A DNA stretch of 54,156 nucleotides from Firmicutes bacterium UBA7510 (GCA_002479485.1 DLNM01000017.1:1-54156); one strand, 5' to 3'; shown: positions 16,931 through 26,653, counted from the stretch's first letter. Notes: generated from the sequence alone by a model not told the origin. Made by a program: numbers and translations.

Positions 16931-17368
16931 ATGTTAGATAAATATTTAATTGTAAGTAAAGAAATTTTGCCTGATGTTTATGATAAAGTTATTGAAGCAA
17001 GAAATTATATAAATGATGGTACGGTAAAAGGAATAAGTGAAGCGGTTAAAAAAGTTGGGATTAGTAGAAGTACATATTATAAGTATAAGGATTATGTATT
17101 TTCGCCATCCGACAATGCTATGGGACGAAAGGCTGTAATCGCTTTAATGTTAAGACATAAAAAGGGAGTTTTATCAGAAGTGTTAAATTTATTGTCTTCA
17201 GAAAAAGCAAATATAATTACAATGAATCAGAATATACCAATAAATGGTAAAGCTTCTGTCAACATATCAATTGATGTTTCTGAAATGATTATATCTGTAG
17301 AAGATTTGATTTTAAAATTAAGGAATAATAATGAAGTTGCTTCTGCAAAACTTCTATCAATTGAATAA
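16931..17368 (+). CDS. ACT-domain protein (UPF0735/PheB-like)
   Basis: A 145-residue protein. Residues 30-60 contain a helix-turn-helix-like segment (SEAVKKVGISRSTYYKYKDYV) and residues 72-145 an ACT domain (VIALMLRHKKGVLSEVLNLL, then ANIITMNQNIP). ACT domains bind amino acids. The family often adjoins homoserine dehydrogenase genes, and here it is divergent from hom, so a threonine-responsive regulatory role is plausible but unproven. GGAGGA precedes the ATG. The intergenic stretch contains a GTCTC-N8-GAGAC inverted repeat at 16811-16828 next to a TATAAT. Confidence 0.85.
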   Translation: MLDKYLIVSKEILPDVYDKVIEARNYINDGTVKGISEAVKKVGISRSTYYKYKDYVFSPSDNAMGRKAVIALMLRHKKGVLSEVLNLLSSEKANIITMNQNIPINGKASVNISIDVSEMIISVEDLILKLRNNNEVASAKLLSIE

Positions 17369-17385
17369 CTAGAGGTGAGATTGTA

Positions 17386-18591
17386 ATGTATGGTTTAGTA
17401 TTAGAAGGTGGCGGAGCAAAAGGTTCATATCATGTAGGTGCATATAAAGCTTTGCTAGATTTAGACATCAAAGTTAATGGAGTTGCAGGTACATCAATAG
17501 GAGCATTAAATGGCGCTGCTATTGTTCAGGGCGATCTATCAAATCTTGAGAAATTATGGGAAGAAATTAGCGTTGACACTTTATTTGGCATTAACAAAAC
17601 TGAAGTAGATAAAATAAAAGATTTGAGTATATCAAAGATAAATATTCCTTATTTATTCAATTTATCAAAAGAGATAATCACAAATAAGGGACTAGATACA
17701 ACTAAAATGAGAGAAATTATAGAGGATTTTATTGATGAGGATAAAATTCGTAAATCAAAGCTTGACTTTGGATTTGTAACTATTTCTCTAACCGATAAGC
17801 AGCCATTAGAACTTTTTAAGGAAGATATACCAAAAGGCAAGCTTGTAGACTATTTACTTGCCAGTGCTAATTTGCCGGCATTTAAGATGGAAAAAATGGA
17901 TGGAAAAATGTTCTTAGATGGTGGGTGTTATGATAATCTACCTATAAATCTTTTATGTAAAAAAGGCTATAAAAACTTTATTGCAGTTAGAACATTTGCT
18001 TTAGGTAGAATAAAGAAAGTTAATAAAGACGAGGTTAATGTAGTTTATATTCAGCCAGTAGAGGATTTAGGAGGTACAATTGACTTTGACGTAAAACGTG
18101 CTGAAAGAAACATGAAGCTTGGCTATTATGACACTATCAAGGTGTTTAAGGAATTAAAAGGATATAAATATTATATAAAACCTTATAAGAAGAATTTCTT
18201 ACGCTACATTCTTGAGATATTTGATGGCAATGAAGATAAAATCGTTAGAATTGGTAGACTATTAGGCTTTGTTGAGTTTCCTACAGATAGAATGATTTTT
18301 GAAAAAATATTACCAAGATTGCAAGCAATATTAGAATTGAAGGAAACTAGTGACTATCAGGACATTATTCTAAGGCTCGTGGAATATATGGCTGAGAAGT
18401 ATACTGAAATTGAACAGTTTAAAATATATGAAGCTGATGATTTTATTAAATTAGTGGTTAATCAGTTTAGAAAATCTCCAATCAGAGTAAAAAAGAAAAT
18501 TCCTTCATTTATGAGTCACAATAAATTACTGTCACTTGCAGTTAAAGATGATTTGATAATAACAATATTTAGAGAAATCTTTTTTGAGTAG
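17386..18591 (+). CDS. patatin-like phospholipase
   Basis: A 401-residue putative lipid acyl hydrolase. The patatin catalytic set is complete: oxyanion-hole GGGAKGSYHVGAY at 8-20, nucleophile elbow GTSIG with Ser37, and the Asp of DGG near residue 178. The last ~180 residues are a charged, mostly helical extension of unknown role. No signal peptide or clear membrane span is seen, so it should be cytoplasmic. It lies 17 bp after the ACT protein gene with AGAGGTGAG ahead of the ATG, so they probably share a transcript. Confidence 0.88.
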   Translation: MYGLVLEGGGAKGSYHVGAYKALLDLDIKVNGVAGTSIGALNGAAIVQGDLSNLEKLWEEISVDTLFGINKTEVDKIKDLSISKINIPYLFNLSKEIITNKGLDTTKMREIIEDFIDEDKIRKSKLDFGFVTISLTDKQPLELFKEDIPKGKLVDYLLASANLPAFKMEKMDGKMFLDGGCYDNLPINLLCKKGYKNFIAVRTFALGRIKKVNKDEVNVVYIQPVEDLGGTIDFDVKRAERNMKLGYYDTIKVFKELKGYKYYIKPYKKNFLRYILEIFDGNEDKIVRIGRLLGFVEFPTDRMIFEKILPRLQAILELKETSDYQDIILRLVEYMAEKYTEIEQFKIYEADDFIKLVVNQFRKSPIRVKKKIPSFMSHNKLLSLAVKDDLIITIFREIFFE

Positions 18592-18640
18592 ACAGAGAGT
18601 TTCGTAACATTTAATTTTGGAGAAAAGGTTGAAATAAATT

Positions 18641-18676
18641 ATGAAGAATAAAAAAATAAGTGAGGTATGGGCATAA
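18641..18676 (+). CDS. 11-codon leader ORF before the ZIP transporter
   Basis: A GGAGAAAAGG site precedes an ATG that opens an 11-residue ORF (MKNKKISEVWA). Its TAA at 18674-18676 sits 2 bases before the ATG at 18679 and overlaps the start region of the transporter. The arrangement would couple or gate translation of the transporter. It is too short to judge by composition. Confidence 0.35.
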   Translation: MKNKKISEVWA

Positions 18677-19482
18677 GTATGGGGGGTACAAGAGTATTAT
18701 TTGCTTTCATATTGACACTAATAGCAGGGCTTTCAACTGGCTTAGGAAGTCTAATTGCTTTAGTATCAAAAAGTAGAAGTTATAAATTTTTATCGTTATT
18801 TTTAGGTATATCAGCAGGAGTAATGATTTACGTTTCCTTTATGGAAATTCTACCTGAATCTATTAGTAATCTGCAAAAAACATATGGAACAAAGCTTGGA
18901 ATGCAGCTTTCAATTTTTGCTTTCTTTGGTGGTATGGGAATTAGCTCTTTAATAGATAAAATAATTCCATCACAGAGAAATCCTCATGAAATTTACAAAG
19001 AAAAAGATTGTGAGAATTCAAAGAATAACTATAGACTATACAGAACTGGTATAATATCAGCAGTAATCATTGCTATACATAATTTTCCCGAAGGAATTGC
19101 TACTTTTATGTCGGCTATAAATAATCCAAAACTTGCATTGCCTGTTGCATTTGCTATAGCGCTTCATAATATACCAGAGGGAATAACAGTGGCTGCACCA
19201 ATATATTTCGCCACAGGAAACAGGAAAAAAGCATTTAAATATTCTTTTCTCACTGGGCTTTCAGAGCCACTTGGTGCAATTGTAGCATACTTTATTCTGG
19301 CGCAATTTATGAATGATGTTTTATTTGGAATAGTATTCGGAATGGTTGCTGGGATAATGATATTTATTTCGTTCGATGAACTTTTGCCATCAGCGCATGA
19401 GTATGGCGAACATCATATAGCTGTATATGGATTAATTATCGGTATGGCTATTATGGCTACAAGTCTTGTAATGTTTGCTTAA
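18667..19482 (+). CDS. ZIP-family divalent metal transporter
   Basis: A 271-residue membrane protein with about eight spans. The metal-binding signatures of ZIP proteins are present twice: HNFPEGIATF and HNIPEGITVAAPI. A hydrophilic loop between spans 3 and 4 is short and not His-rich. Members import zinc, iron or manganese; the ion is not predictable here. Two in-frame ATGs compete: 18667 has GAGGT directly abutting it, while 18679 has wider spacing and follows a leader ORF stop codon, so the second may be the true start. Confidence 0.9.
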   Translation: MGISMGGTRVLFAFILTLIAGLSTGLGSLIALVSKSRSYKFLSLFLGISAGVMIYVSFMEILPESISNLQKTYGTKLGMQLSIFAFFGGMGISSLIDKIIPSQRNPHEIYKEKDCENSKNNYRLYRTGIISAVIIAIHNFPEGIATFMSAINNPKLALPVAFAIALHNIPEGITVAAPIYFATGNRKKAFKYSFLTGLSEPLGAIVAYFILAQFMNDVLFGIVFGMVAGIMIFISFDELLPSAHEYGEHHIAVYGLIIGMAIMATSLVMFA

Positions 19483-19558
19483 AAAGCTAATTTATGATAT
19501 AATCTTCGTAAGAATATTTAAAATGGCTAAGCGTACATTTTACGCTTGAGAGGTTAGT

Positions 19559-20950
19559 ATGAAAAACAAGGACTATACCAAAGTGATGCAAAATATTTTG
19601 CGTCTGCTTGATGAAGGTGTGCATGTACTTGATAAAGATGGGAATAGTATTATTTATAACGAGGCAATGGCTAGTTTAGAAAAAATGGAAACAAAGGACG
19701 TTTTAAAGAAACCTTTTGCTTCAGTTTTTAAAAACTTGGATGCTAAGGATAGTACACTTTTACAAGCACTGCACAATAAAAAAAGCACAATTAATAAAAA
19801 CCAAACCTACTTAAATAAGGACGGCAAAAAAATAACTACAATCAACACAACTGTACCTATAATTGAAAATGATGAGGTTGTAGCAGCAGTTGAGGTTGCC
19901 AAAAACATTACTGAAATACAGGAAATGTCAAACACAATATTAGAATTAAGAAAAGAAATTGAGCAACCATATGAAATAAAAGAGCTGAAAATTAAAAAGT
20001 ATAGTTTTAATAATTTGGTTGGTAAAAGTTCTAATTTTAAGGCTGTAATTGATATTGCAAAGAAAGCTGCTAAAAGTTCTGCTTCAGTTTTTATTTATGG
20101 AGAAACAGGTACAGGTAAAGAGTTAATAGCCCAGAGTATACACTTTGATGGTATAAGAAAAAATAAGCCGTTTCTTGCACAAAACTGTGCTGCTTTACCA
20201 GAAACACTTCTTGAAGGAATACTTTTTGGTACGGCTAAGGGTGGTTTTACGGGTGCAGTTGATAGAGCTGGCTTGTTTGAACAAGCCAATGGAGGTACCC
20301 TACTACTTGATGAGATAAATTCAATGCCATATGAGCTTCAAGGAAAACTTCTTAGGGTTTTGCAGGAAGATTATATTAGACGTGTTGGAGGAAGTAGGGA
20401 TATACCAATAGATGTAAGAATAATAGCTACTATAAATGAAAAGGCAGAAAATTTGATAAAGCAAGGTAAGTTAAGAAAAGACTTGTATTATAGAATAAAT
20501 ATTATTCCTATTGATGTACCGCCATTAAGGGAACGTAAGGAAGATATATTAGTATTAGCAGATAAATTTATAGATAAGCACAATCAAAGATACAATAAAA
20601 ATGTTTGGATGCTTTCTGATAAAGCTAAGGAAAAGCTAATGGGATATAATTATCCAGGTAATGTTAGACAGTTAGAAAATATAATAATGGCTGCTATATC
20701 TATGATAGATGATGAAAATGTATTAACAGATAAACATATTTTAATTGATAATAAAAATAATTTAGCAAAAATTGAATACGACTTTACAGAAATTGGCGTC
20801 GATAAATACTTAGAGAATTTAGAAAAAGAAATAATTCTAAATACACTAGCTACATATCAAAATAACATAACAAAATCTGCCGAACACCTTAAAATTAAAA
20901 GGCAAACCTTACAGCATAAAATTAAAAAACATGAAATAAAATTAAATTAA
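19559..20950 (+). CDS. RocR-type sigma-54-dependent activator of ornithine catabolism
   Basis: A 463-residue enhancer-binding protein: PAS sensor at about 10-115, AAA+ domain at 150-380 (Walker A GETGTGKE near 181, Walker B GGTLLLDEIN, DLYYRINI, PPLRERKEDI) and a Fis-type helix-turn-helix at 425-463. The sigma-54 contact loop reads GGFTGA, not the usual GAFTGA; from memory this variant is shared by RocR, the Bacillus arginine/ornithine activator. It lies directly upstream of two RocR-like palindromes, a sigma-54 promoter and the ornithine genes, so it very probably senses ornithine or a related amino acid. Confidence 0.9.
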   Translation: MKNKDYTKVMQNILRLLDEGVHVLDKDGNSIIYNEAMASLEKMETKDVLKKPFASVFKNLDAKDSTLLQALHNKKSTINKNQTYLNKDGKKITTINTTVPIIENDEVVAAVEVAKNITEIQEMSNTILELRKEIEQPYEIKELKIKKYSFNNLVGKSSNFKAVIDIAKKAAKSSASVFIYGETGTGKELIAQSIHFDGIRKNKPFLAQNCAALPETLLEGILFGTAKGGFTGAVDRAGLFEQANGGTLLLDEINSMPYELQGKLLRVLQEDYIRRVGGSRDIPIDVRIIATINEKAENLIKQGKLRKDLYYRINIIPIDVPPLRERKEDILVLADKFIDKHNQRYNKNVWMLSDKAKEKLMGYNYPGNVRQLENIIMAAISMIDDENVLTDKHILIDNKNNLAKIEYDFTEIGVDKYLENLEKEIILNTLATYQNNITKSAEHLKIKRQTLQHKIKKHEIKLN

Positions 20951-20988
20951 TGCAAATAAATTTGCTCTATATGCAAATATATTTGCAT
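20950..20988 (+). promoter_or_regulatory. tandem upstream activator sites for the RocR-type regulator
   Basis: Two palindromes lie head to tail: ATGCAAATAAATTTGC at 20950-20965 and ATGCAAATATATTTGCAT at 20971-20988, centres about 22 bp apart (two helical turns). They resemble the Bacillus RocR box ATGCAAAA-N2-TTTTGCAT and sit about 150-185 bp before the -24 element, normal for an enhancer. The first begins on the last base of the regulator's stop codon. Confidence 0.85.
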
Positions 20989-21134
20989 TAATTATTAAAA
21001 AATATAAATTTTAATAATAATAATATTTTTATAATAATATTAATAAAAAAACTAAAACAAAGAAACATATGAAAAAACTGGGTTTGGTCAGTTTGTAAAA
21101 AAAACAATATATAGTGATAACGTTTTCTGTGAAT

Positions 21135-21150
21135 TGGCACAGAAGTTGCT
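21135..21150 (+). promoter_or_regulatory. sigma-54 (-24/-12) promoter of the ornithine operon
   Basis: TGGCAC-N5-TTGCT is an exact match to the sigma-54 consensus, with the invariant GG at 21136-21137 and GC at 21148-21149. Transcription would start near 21161, about 70 bp before ord. Confidence 0.93.
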
Positions 21151-21231
21151 ATAAATATATATGCAGTAAATAATATAAAAAACGTGAATAATATTAAAAC
21201 TATTATAACTTATTTTAAGGAGGAAAAAATT

Positions 21232-22290
21232 ATGAAAAATGTAAAAGTAATTATTTGGGGACTTGGAGCTATGGGTTCAGGTATGGCTAGAATGCTATTA
21301 AAGAAAAAAGGCGTTGACATAGTTGGAGGAATTGATATAGGTGCGAAACTTGGTAAAAGCCTTTACGAAGTAGTAGGTGTTGAAAGAGGAGACAGAGAAG
21401 AAGTTATAATTGGAACAAGAGATGAAGTTATAACTGAAAAAGCTGCTGACGTAGTATTACTATGCACAGACTCTTTCACAGCTAAAGCATTTGATAAGAT
21501 TAAATTTATACTAGAAAAGAAAATCAATGTTATAACAACTGCGGAGGAAATGGCATATCCTCAAGCACAAGAGCCAGAGTTAGCTAAGCAAATGGATGAA
21601 ATAGCTAAAGCTAATGGTGTATCTGTGTTAGGTACAGGAATAAACCCAGGATTAATAATGGATTTATTAGTTATAATAATGACTGGATGTATGGAAAATG
21701 TTGAGCACATTTTATCTAGAAGAGTAAACAGCTTATCACCATTTGGTCCAGCAGTTATGGAAGAGCAAGGTATTGGTTTAGAGGAATCTACATTCAATGA
21801 ATTGAAAGAAGCTGGCAAGATGGCAGGACACGTTGGATTCCATGAATCTATAAACATGATAGCAGATGCTATTGGCTGGGATGTGGAAAAAATAGAGCAA
21901 GATATGGCTCCAATAGTTACTGATGTAGATAGAAAATCTCCTTACGGATTTGCTAAGGCTGGTAATGTTGCCGGTGTTGCAATGAAGGGTTGGGGATATG
22001 TAAATGGTCAAAAACTTATAGAAATGGATCATCCACAGCAAATAGAGCCAGAGCAAGTTGGAGTAAATACTGGTGATTATGTAATAATAAAAGGAACACC
22101 AAGCATTAATATGGTTAACTCACCAGAGGTTGAAGGTGGAATTGGTACAATTGCTATGTGTGTAAATATGATACCACACATCATCAATGCTAGACCAGGT
22201 CTACAAACAATGATTACTCTTCCAGTTCCAAGAGCAATAATGGGAGATATGAGACACCATATTTGTGAAGAGTGTAAAATAGTAAAATAA
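21232..22290 (+). CDS. ord: 2,4-diaminopentanoate dehydrogenase
   Basis: A 352-residue NAD(P)-dependent enzyme that oxidatively deaminates (2R,4S)-2,4-diaminopentanoate to 2-amino-4-oxopentanoate. The N-terminal dinucleotide motif is IIWGLGAMGSGMA; TAEEMAYP, GTGINPGLIMDLLV and the C-terminal region match dihydrodipicolinate-reductase-like Ord proteins. ATG 21232 is chosen over a GTG at 21184 because AAGGAGG lies 8 bases ahead. It is the first gene of the sigma-54 operon. Confidence 0.93.
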   Translation: MKNVKVIIWGLGAMGSGMARMLLKKKGVDIVGGIDIGAKLGKSLYEVVGVERGDREEVIIGTRDEVITEKAADVVLLCTDSFTAKAFDKIKFILEKKINVITTAEEMAYPQAQEPELAKQMDEIAKANGVSVLGTGINPGLIMDLLVIIMTGCMENVEHILSRRVNSLSPFGPAVMEEQGIGLEESTFNELKEAGKMAGHVGFHESINMIADAIGWDVEKIEQDMAPIVTDVDRKSPYGFAKAGNVAGVAMKGWGYVNGQKLIEMDHPQQIEPEQVGVNTGDYVIIKGTPSINMVNSPEVEGGIGTIAMCVNMIPHIINARPGLQTMITLPVPRAIMGDMRHHICEECKIVK

Positions 22291-22349
22291 TACAGTGAAT
22301 TTGTGGCTATGGCTCAAATTCGATATTATAGAAAGGAATGTAGGTAAAA

Positions 22350-22655
22350 ATGGTTAAAAAAGGAGAATGGGTTTTAATACATAACATTGTATTAACTCCT
22401 GATGAGAGAGCTCCTCAAGTGCCAGATGACACTAAGAAGGTTCCATTAGAATTATGGGTAAAAGGATATTTACAACATGATGCCAATATAGGTGATGAGG
22501 TAACTGTTCTAACAAGAACTAAGAGAATTGCAAAAGGTAAACTTTTAGAAGTAAATCCTTACTATAAGCATGATTTTGGAAGATTTATTCCCGAATTATT
22601 AAAAATTGGAGATCAAGTTAGAGACATTGTGTTTGGGGGTGAAGATGTTGAGTAG
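22350..22655 (+). CDS. ortA: 2-amino-4-ketopentanoate thiolase, alpha subunit
   Basis: A 101-residue subunit of the PLP-dependent thiolase that splits 2-amino-4-oxopentanoate with CoA into D-alanine and acetyl-CoA. The sequence (VLIHNIVLTPDERAPQVPDD, GRFIPELLKIG) and length match OrtA of ornithine-fermenting clostridia. Its last 11 bases overlap the start of ortB, so the two subunits are translationally coupled. Confidence 0.92.
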   Translation: MVKKGEWVLIHNIVLTPDERAPQVPDDTKKVPLELWVKGYLQHDANIGDEVTVLTRTKRIAKGKLLEVNPYYKHDFGRFIPELLKIGDQVRDIVFGGEDVE

Positions 22656-24057
22656 AGATTTAAGCTATAATGGTGTAATGAGTAGAAAAGCTGAAATAAT
22701 GAAAAAAGCAATAGGAATTGACTATTCATTATTTGAAAGCGGTACAATTGCATTTGATTATGAAAAAATGATGCGTGAAACTGGATATTCTCTTGAAGAA
22801 ATGCAAGAGATTCAATGGTCAGTTAACGTTGGAAATACTCCTATACTAGAGCTTAAGAACCTTACTGCTCTAGCACGTAAAATTGCTCCAGCTGGAAAAG
22901 GTGCTAGAATATTTATAAAAGATGAGGCAGCTAATCCGTCAGGCAGCTTTAAAGTAAGACGTGCAGCTAATGCCGTATATCATGCAAAAAAATTAGGCTA
23001 TAAAGGTGTTATAGCTGCTACAAGTGGAAACTATGGTGCAGCAGTGGCTCAACAAGCAGCTGTTCAAGGACTAAAATGTATAATAGTTCAAGAATGTTAT
23101 GACTCAAAAGGAATAGGTCAACCAGAAATAATCGAAAAAGCAAGAAAATGTGAAGCTTTAGGAGCTGAGGTACTACAACTTACTGTTGGACCAGAGCTTT
23201 TCTATACATTTTTAAGATTATTAGAGGATACTGGATATTTTAATGCATCCTTATATACACCTTTTGGTATTGCTGGAGTAGAAACCCTAGGCTATGAAAT
23301 AGCTATGCAGTTTAGAGAGAAATATGGAAAGGATCCAGATGCAGTTGTATGTACAAATGCAGGTGGTGGAAACCTTACTGGAACAGCTAGAGGACTTCTT
23401 AAAGCTGGCTCATCATCTAAGATTATAGGAGCAAGTGTTAACCTTAAGGGGTTGCATATGGCTTCAGATGAGCAGTTTAATAAAAAGTCGTTTACAACAG
23501 GACATACTGGATTTGGTATGCCATTTACTACATGGCCAGATAGATCTGATGTTCCACGTTCAGCAGCAAGACCACTTAGATACATGGATAGATATGTTAC
23601 TATTAATCAAGGTGAAGTTTTCTATATTACAGAGGCCTTAGCTAGCTTAGAAGGACATGAAAAAGGACCAGCTGGCAACACAGCACTTGCAGCAGCATTT
23701 TCAATAGCACAAGAGATGGATCAAGATCAAATGATAGTTGTTCAAGAAACAGAATACACAGGAGCTGGTAAACATATTCAGCCACAATTATCATTTGCAA
23801 GAGAGAATGGAATTGATATATTTTTTGGAGATCCTCAAGATGAGATTCCGGGTAAGAATATAATACTACCAGCTCACCCATCTATGATTAAGGCTGTAGA
23901 TATAGATCTTGACAAGGTTAGATTATCACATATTAAAAATGCCTTAGCCACATATAATATTAAGGCCAGTGAAGTAAGTGAATCAGATATTAAATTCTTG
24001 GCAAAAGAAACAAAAACTAACGATGATTTTGTTAAAGAAATTTTAAGTAATTTGTAG
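22645..24057 (+). CDS. ortB: 2-amino-4-ketopentanoate thiolase, beta subunit
   Basis: A 470-residue fold-type II PLP enzyme related to threonine synthase. The PLP lysine is Lys103 in NPSGSFKVRR; the phosphate-binding loop is in ATSGNYGAAVA, and TNAGGGNLTGTA provides the second glycine-rich loop. The start at 22645 (GGGGGTGA ahead) is preferred over 22606, which would lie deep inside ortA. The 11-bp overlap with ortA supports a stoichiometric complex. Confidence 0.94.
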   Translation: MLSRDLSYNGVMSRKAEIMKKAIGIDYSLFESGTIAFDYEKMMRETGYSLEEMQEIQWSVNVGNTPILELKNLTALARKIAPAGKGARIFIKDEAANPSGSFKVRRAANAVYHAKKLGYKGVIAATSGNYGAAVAQQAAVQGLKCIIVQECYDSKGIGQPEIIEKARKCEALGAEVLQLTVGPELFYTFLRLLEDTGYFNASLYTPFGIAGVETLGYEIAMQFREKYGKDPDAVVCTNAGGGNLTGTARGLLKAGSSSKIIGASVNLKGLHMASDEQFNKKSFTTGHTGFGMPFTTWPDRSDVPRSAARPLRYMDRYVTINQGEVFYITEALASLEGHEKGPAGNTALAAAFSIAQEMDQDQMIVVQETEYTGAGKHIQPQLSFARENGIDIFFGDPQDEIPGKNIILPAHPSMIKAVDIDLDKVRLSHIKNALATYNIKASEVSESDIKFLAKETKTNDDFVKEILSNL

Positions 24058-24094
24058 TGAAAATTAGATATAGATATAGAATAGGGAGGAAAAC

Positions 24095-24445
24095 ATGAAA
24101 AGAGCAGATGATTATGAACAAAGAAGACAACATTTAGCTAATTTGACTGATGAAGAATTAGAAAAAAGATTTTGGGATTTAGCAGAGCAAGTTGTTAATC
24201 CACTTCTTGAATTAGGAAAGAAAAATACAACACCAGCAGTTGAAAGAAGTATTCTTCTAAGAATGGGATTCTCAAGTATAGAGGTTAAACCTATAGTTGA
24301 GGGTGTTATGAACAAAGGCTTAATGGGCAAAGGTGCTGGAAATGTAGTATGGAGATTATCTAAAAAATTAGGTATATCTGTACGTGATGCAGGAGTAGCT
24401 TTAGCTGAAGGCAAATACTGGGACGAAGTAGATTCGTTATTTTAA
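24095..24445 (+). CDS. oraS: D-ornithine 4,5-aminomutase, S subunit
   Basis: A 116-residue small subunit of the adenosylcobalamin- and PLP-dependent aminomutase converting D-ornithine to 2,4-diaminopentanoate. It is all-helical and charged (RADDYEQRRQHLANLTDEEL, ending VALAEGKYWDEVDSLF), matching OraS in length and order. GGGAGGA precedes the ATG; oraE starts 18 bp after its stop. Confidence 0.93.
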   Translation: MKRADDYEQRRQHLANLTDEELEKRFWDLAEQVVNPLLELGKKNTTPAVERSILLRMGFSSIEVKPIVEGVMNKGLMGKGAGNVVWRLSKKLGISVRDAGVALAEGKYWDEVDSLF

Positions 24446-24463
24446 GAAGGAGGTTATAATATT

Positions 24464-26653
24464 ATGCTTAATCCTAATGAAAAATTAGATATAAAAGAAT
24501 TATTAAAAGATTTAGATAAATATGAACCAAAACGTCGCGGATGGCACTGGAGAGAAGGACAATTTGAAAATAGAGTAGTTGGAGATTTTGAATTCCATGA
24601 AACTTCAGAGGGACTTAAAAACTATATTCCACTACCAGGTAGTAGAGGATTTGGATACATAGATCCACAACCAGACTGTGTTATAACTACTGAAATAGCT
24701 TCAGGTAGATTTGAAGATGATATAAGACGTATGAGAATGGCTGCATGGCATGGAGCTGACCACATAATGGTTATTAGAACAGCAGGTCAATCACATATAG
24801 ATTCATTACTTGAGGGAACTAACCAAGGTATTGGTGGTATCATGGTTACTAGAAAACAGGTTAGAGCAAGTAGAAAAGCTCTAGATATGATAGAAAATGA
24901 AGTAGGTCGTCCAATTAACTTCCACTCATATATTTCGGGTGTTGCAGGTCCTGATATAGCAGTTATGTTTGCTGAAGAAGGAGTTAATGGAGCTCACCAA
25001 GATCCTCAATACAACGTTCTTTACAGAAACGTAAATATGGTTAGAAGCTTTGTCGATGCTTGTGAAGCTAAAAAAGTTATGGCTTGGGCAGACATGCTTC
25101 AAATAGATGGTGCTCACAATGCTAATGCTACAGCTATGAAAGCATGGAAAGTTAGACCAGAACTTATGGTACAACATGCTATAAACAGTATTTTCTCAAA
25201 AAAGGTTGGTATTAAACCTTCTAATATAGCATTGTCAACAGTTCCTCCAACTGCTCCACCAGCACCTTGTATGAGATTAGACTTACCTTATGCAGTTGCA
25301 TTAAGGGATTTGTTTAAAGATTACAAGATGAGAGCTCAACAAAATACAAAATACATGGAATCAGATATGAGAGAAGCATCTGTTACTCACACATTAAATC
25401 TTATGATTTCAAGATTAACAAGTGCTGATATTCAATCTACAATAACTCCTGATGAAGGAAGAAACGTGCCATGGCATTATAACAATATTGCAGCTATTTC
25501 TACAGCTAAACAAGCTTTAAACGGTATGGATGGCTTAAGAGAAATGGTTAAGCTTGACAGGGATGGAGTGCTTGGTAGAGATGTTAGAGAGTTAAAGGAA
25601 AGAGCAACTTTATTTATGGAAGAAATACTTGAAGTTGGTGGTTACTTTAATGCAGTTGAGCAAGGTTTCTTCGTTGATAGTGGATACTATCCAGAAAGAA
25701 ACGGAGATGGAATTGCTAGAGAAATAGACGGTGGTATAGGTGTTGGCTATGTATTTGAAAGAGATGAGGATTATTTTGCTCCAGTTTCTGTACACTACGG
25801 ATACAACAATGTGCCAAAAGAGTTTGCTAAAGCTAGTGATGCAATAGGCGGAGATACATTTGAGGATCGTTCTAAGATAATCTATATAGATGAATTAGAC
25901 GAAAATGACAATGTTGATGTAAGACTTGAAGAAACTAAGAAATACTATGACACAAACCTTGTTAAACCAGAGGTTGAGTGGAGAGCAGATGGTGTTGTTT
26001 GTACAACAATATTCTTACCACTTGATGAAAGAACTGCTGAATTTGCTGCAATTAAGTGCGGTGAGAAAATGGGATTAGAGGATGTAACAGTTGTTCATAA
26101 GCAAGGTATACATCCTAGTGAAGGAACACTAGTTGAAATTAAAGGAAGAGTAAAATTTGATATAGATGTTACAGAACTTGTAATTCCAGAGAAAATAGAA
26201 GTATTATCACCTACTGAAATAAGAGAAGACATACAAGAAAAACCTATGTTTATAGTTGCAGCTACAGTTGGTGAAGATGAGCACTCTGTTGGTCTTAAAG
26301 AAACACTAGATATTAAACACGGCGGAATAGAAGGCTTTGGAATAAAATACTCATATCTTGGAACATCTTGTCCAGTTGAAAAGCTTGTTGATGCAGCTAT
26401 AGAAACTAATGCAGATGCTATACTTATAAGTACTATAATTACTCATGATGATGTTCATATTAAGAATATGAAAAAGGTACATGACCTTTGTATAGAAAAG
26501 GGCATAAGAGATAGAGTTATGTTAGTATGTGGAGGTACTCAAGTTAGCAATGAAATAGCAGTTGAGTCTGGTATGGATGCGGGCTTTGGTAGAGGTACAC
26601 ATGGTATAGATGTAGCAAGCTTCCTAGTTAAGAGAAGAAGGGAAATGAATTAA
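24464..26653 (+). CDS. oraE: D-ornithine 4,5-aminomutase, E subunit
   Basis: A 729-residue catalytic subunit with a TIM barrel that binds PLP and substrate and a C-terminal Rossmann domain that binds cobalamin. The base-off B12 motif is DEHSVG with His607, and Lys618 in DIKHGG is the PLP-linking lysine; their 11-residue spacing equals that of His618 and Lys629 in the Clostridium sticklandii enzyme. Typical B12-fold segments follow (ISTIITHDDVHIKNM, VMLVCGGTQVSNE). AAGGAGG precedes the ATG. Confidence 0.96.
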   Translation: MLNPNEKLDIKELLKDLDKYEPKRRGWHWREGQFENRVVGDFEFHETSEGLKNYIPLPGSRGFGYIDPQPDCVITTEIASGRFEDDIRRMRMAAWHGADHIMVIRTAGQSHIDSLLEGTNQGIGGIMVTRKQVRASRKALDMIENEVGRPINFHSYISGVAGPDIAVMFAEEGVNGAHQDPQYNVLYRNVNMVRSFVDACEAKKVMAWADMLQIDGAHNANATAMKAWKVRPELMVQHAINSIFSKKVGIKPSNIALSTVPPTAPPAPCMRLDLPYAVALRDLFKDYKMRAQQNTKYMESDMREASVTHTLNLMISRLTSADIQSTITPDEGRNVPWHYNNIAAISTAKQALNGMDGLREMVKLDRDGVLGRDVRELKERATLFMEEILEVGGYFNAVEQGFFVDSGYYPERNGDGIAREIDGGIGVGYVFERDEDYFAPVSVHYGYNNVPKEFAKASDAIGGDTFEDRSKIIYIDELDENDNVDVRLEETKKYYDTNLVKPEVEWRADGVVCTTIFLPLDERTAEFAAIKCGEKMGLEDVTVVHKQGIHPSEGTLVEIKGRVKFDIDVTELVIPEKIEVLSPTEIREDIQEKPMFIVAATVGEDEHSVGLKETLDIKHGGIEGFGIKYSYLGTSCPVEKLVDAAIETNADAILISTIITHDDVHIKNMKKVHDLCIEKGIRDRVMLVCGGTQVSNEIAVESGMDAGFGRGTHGIDVASFLVKRRREMN

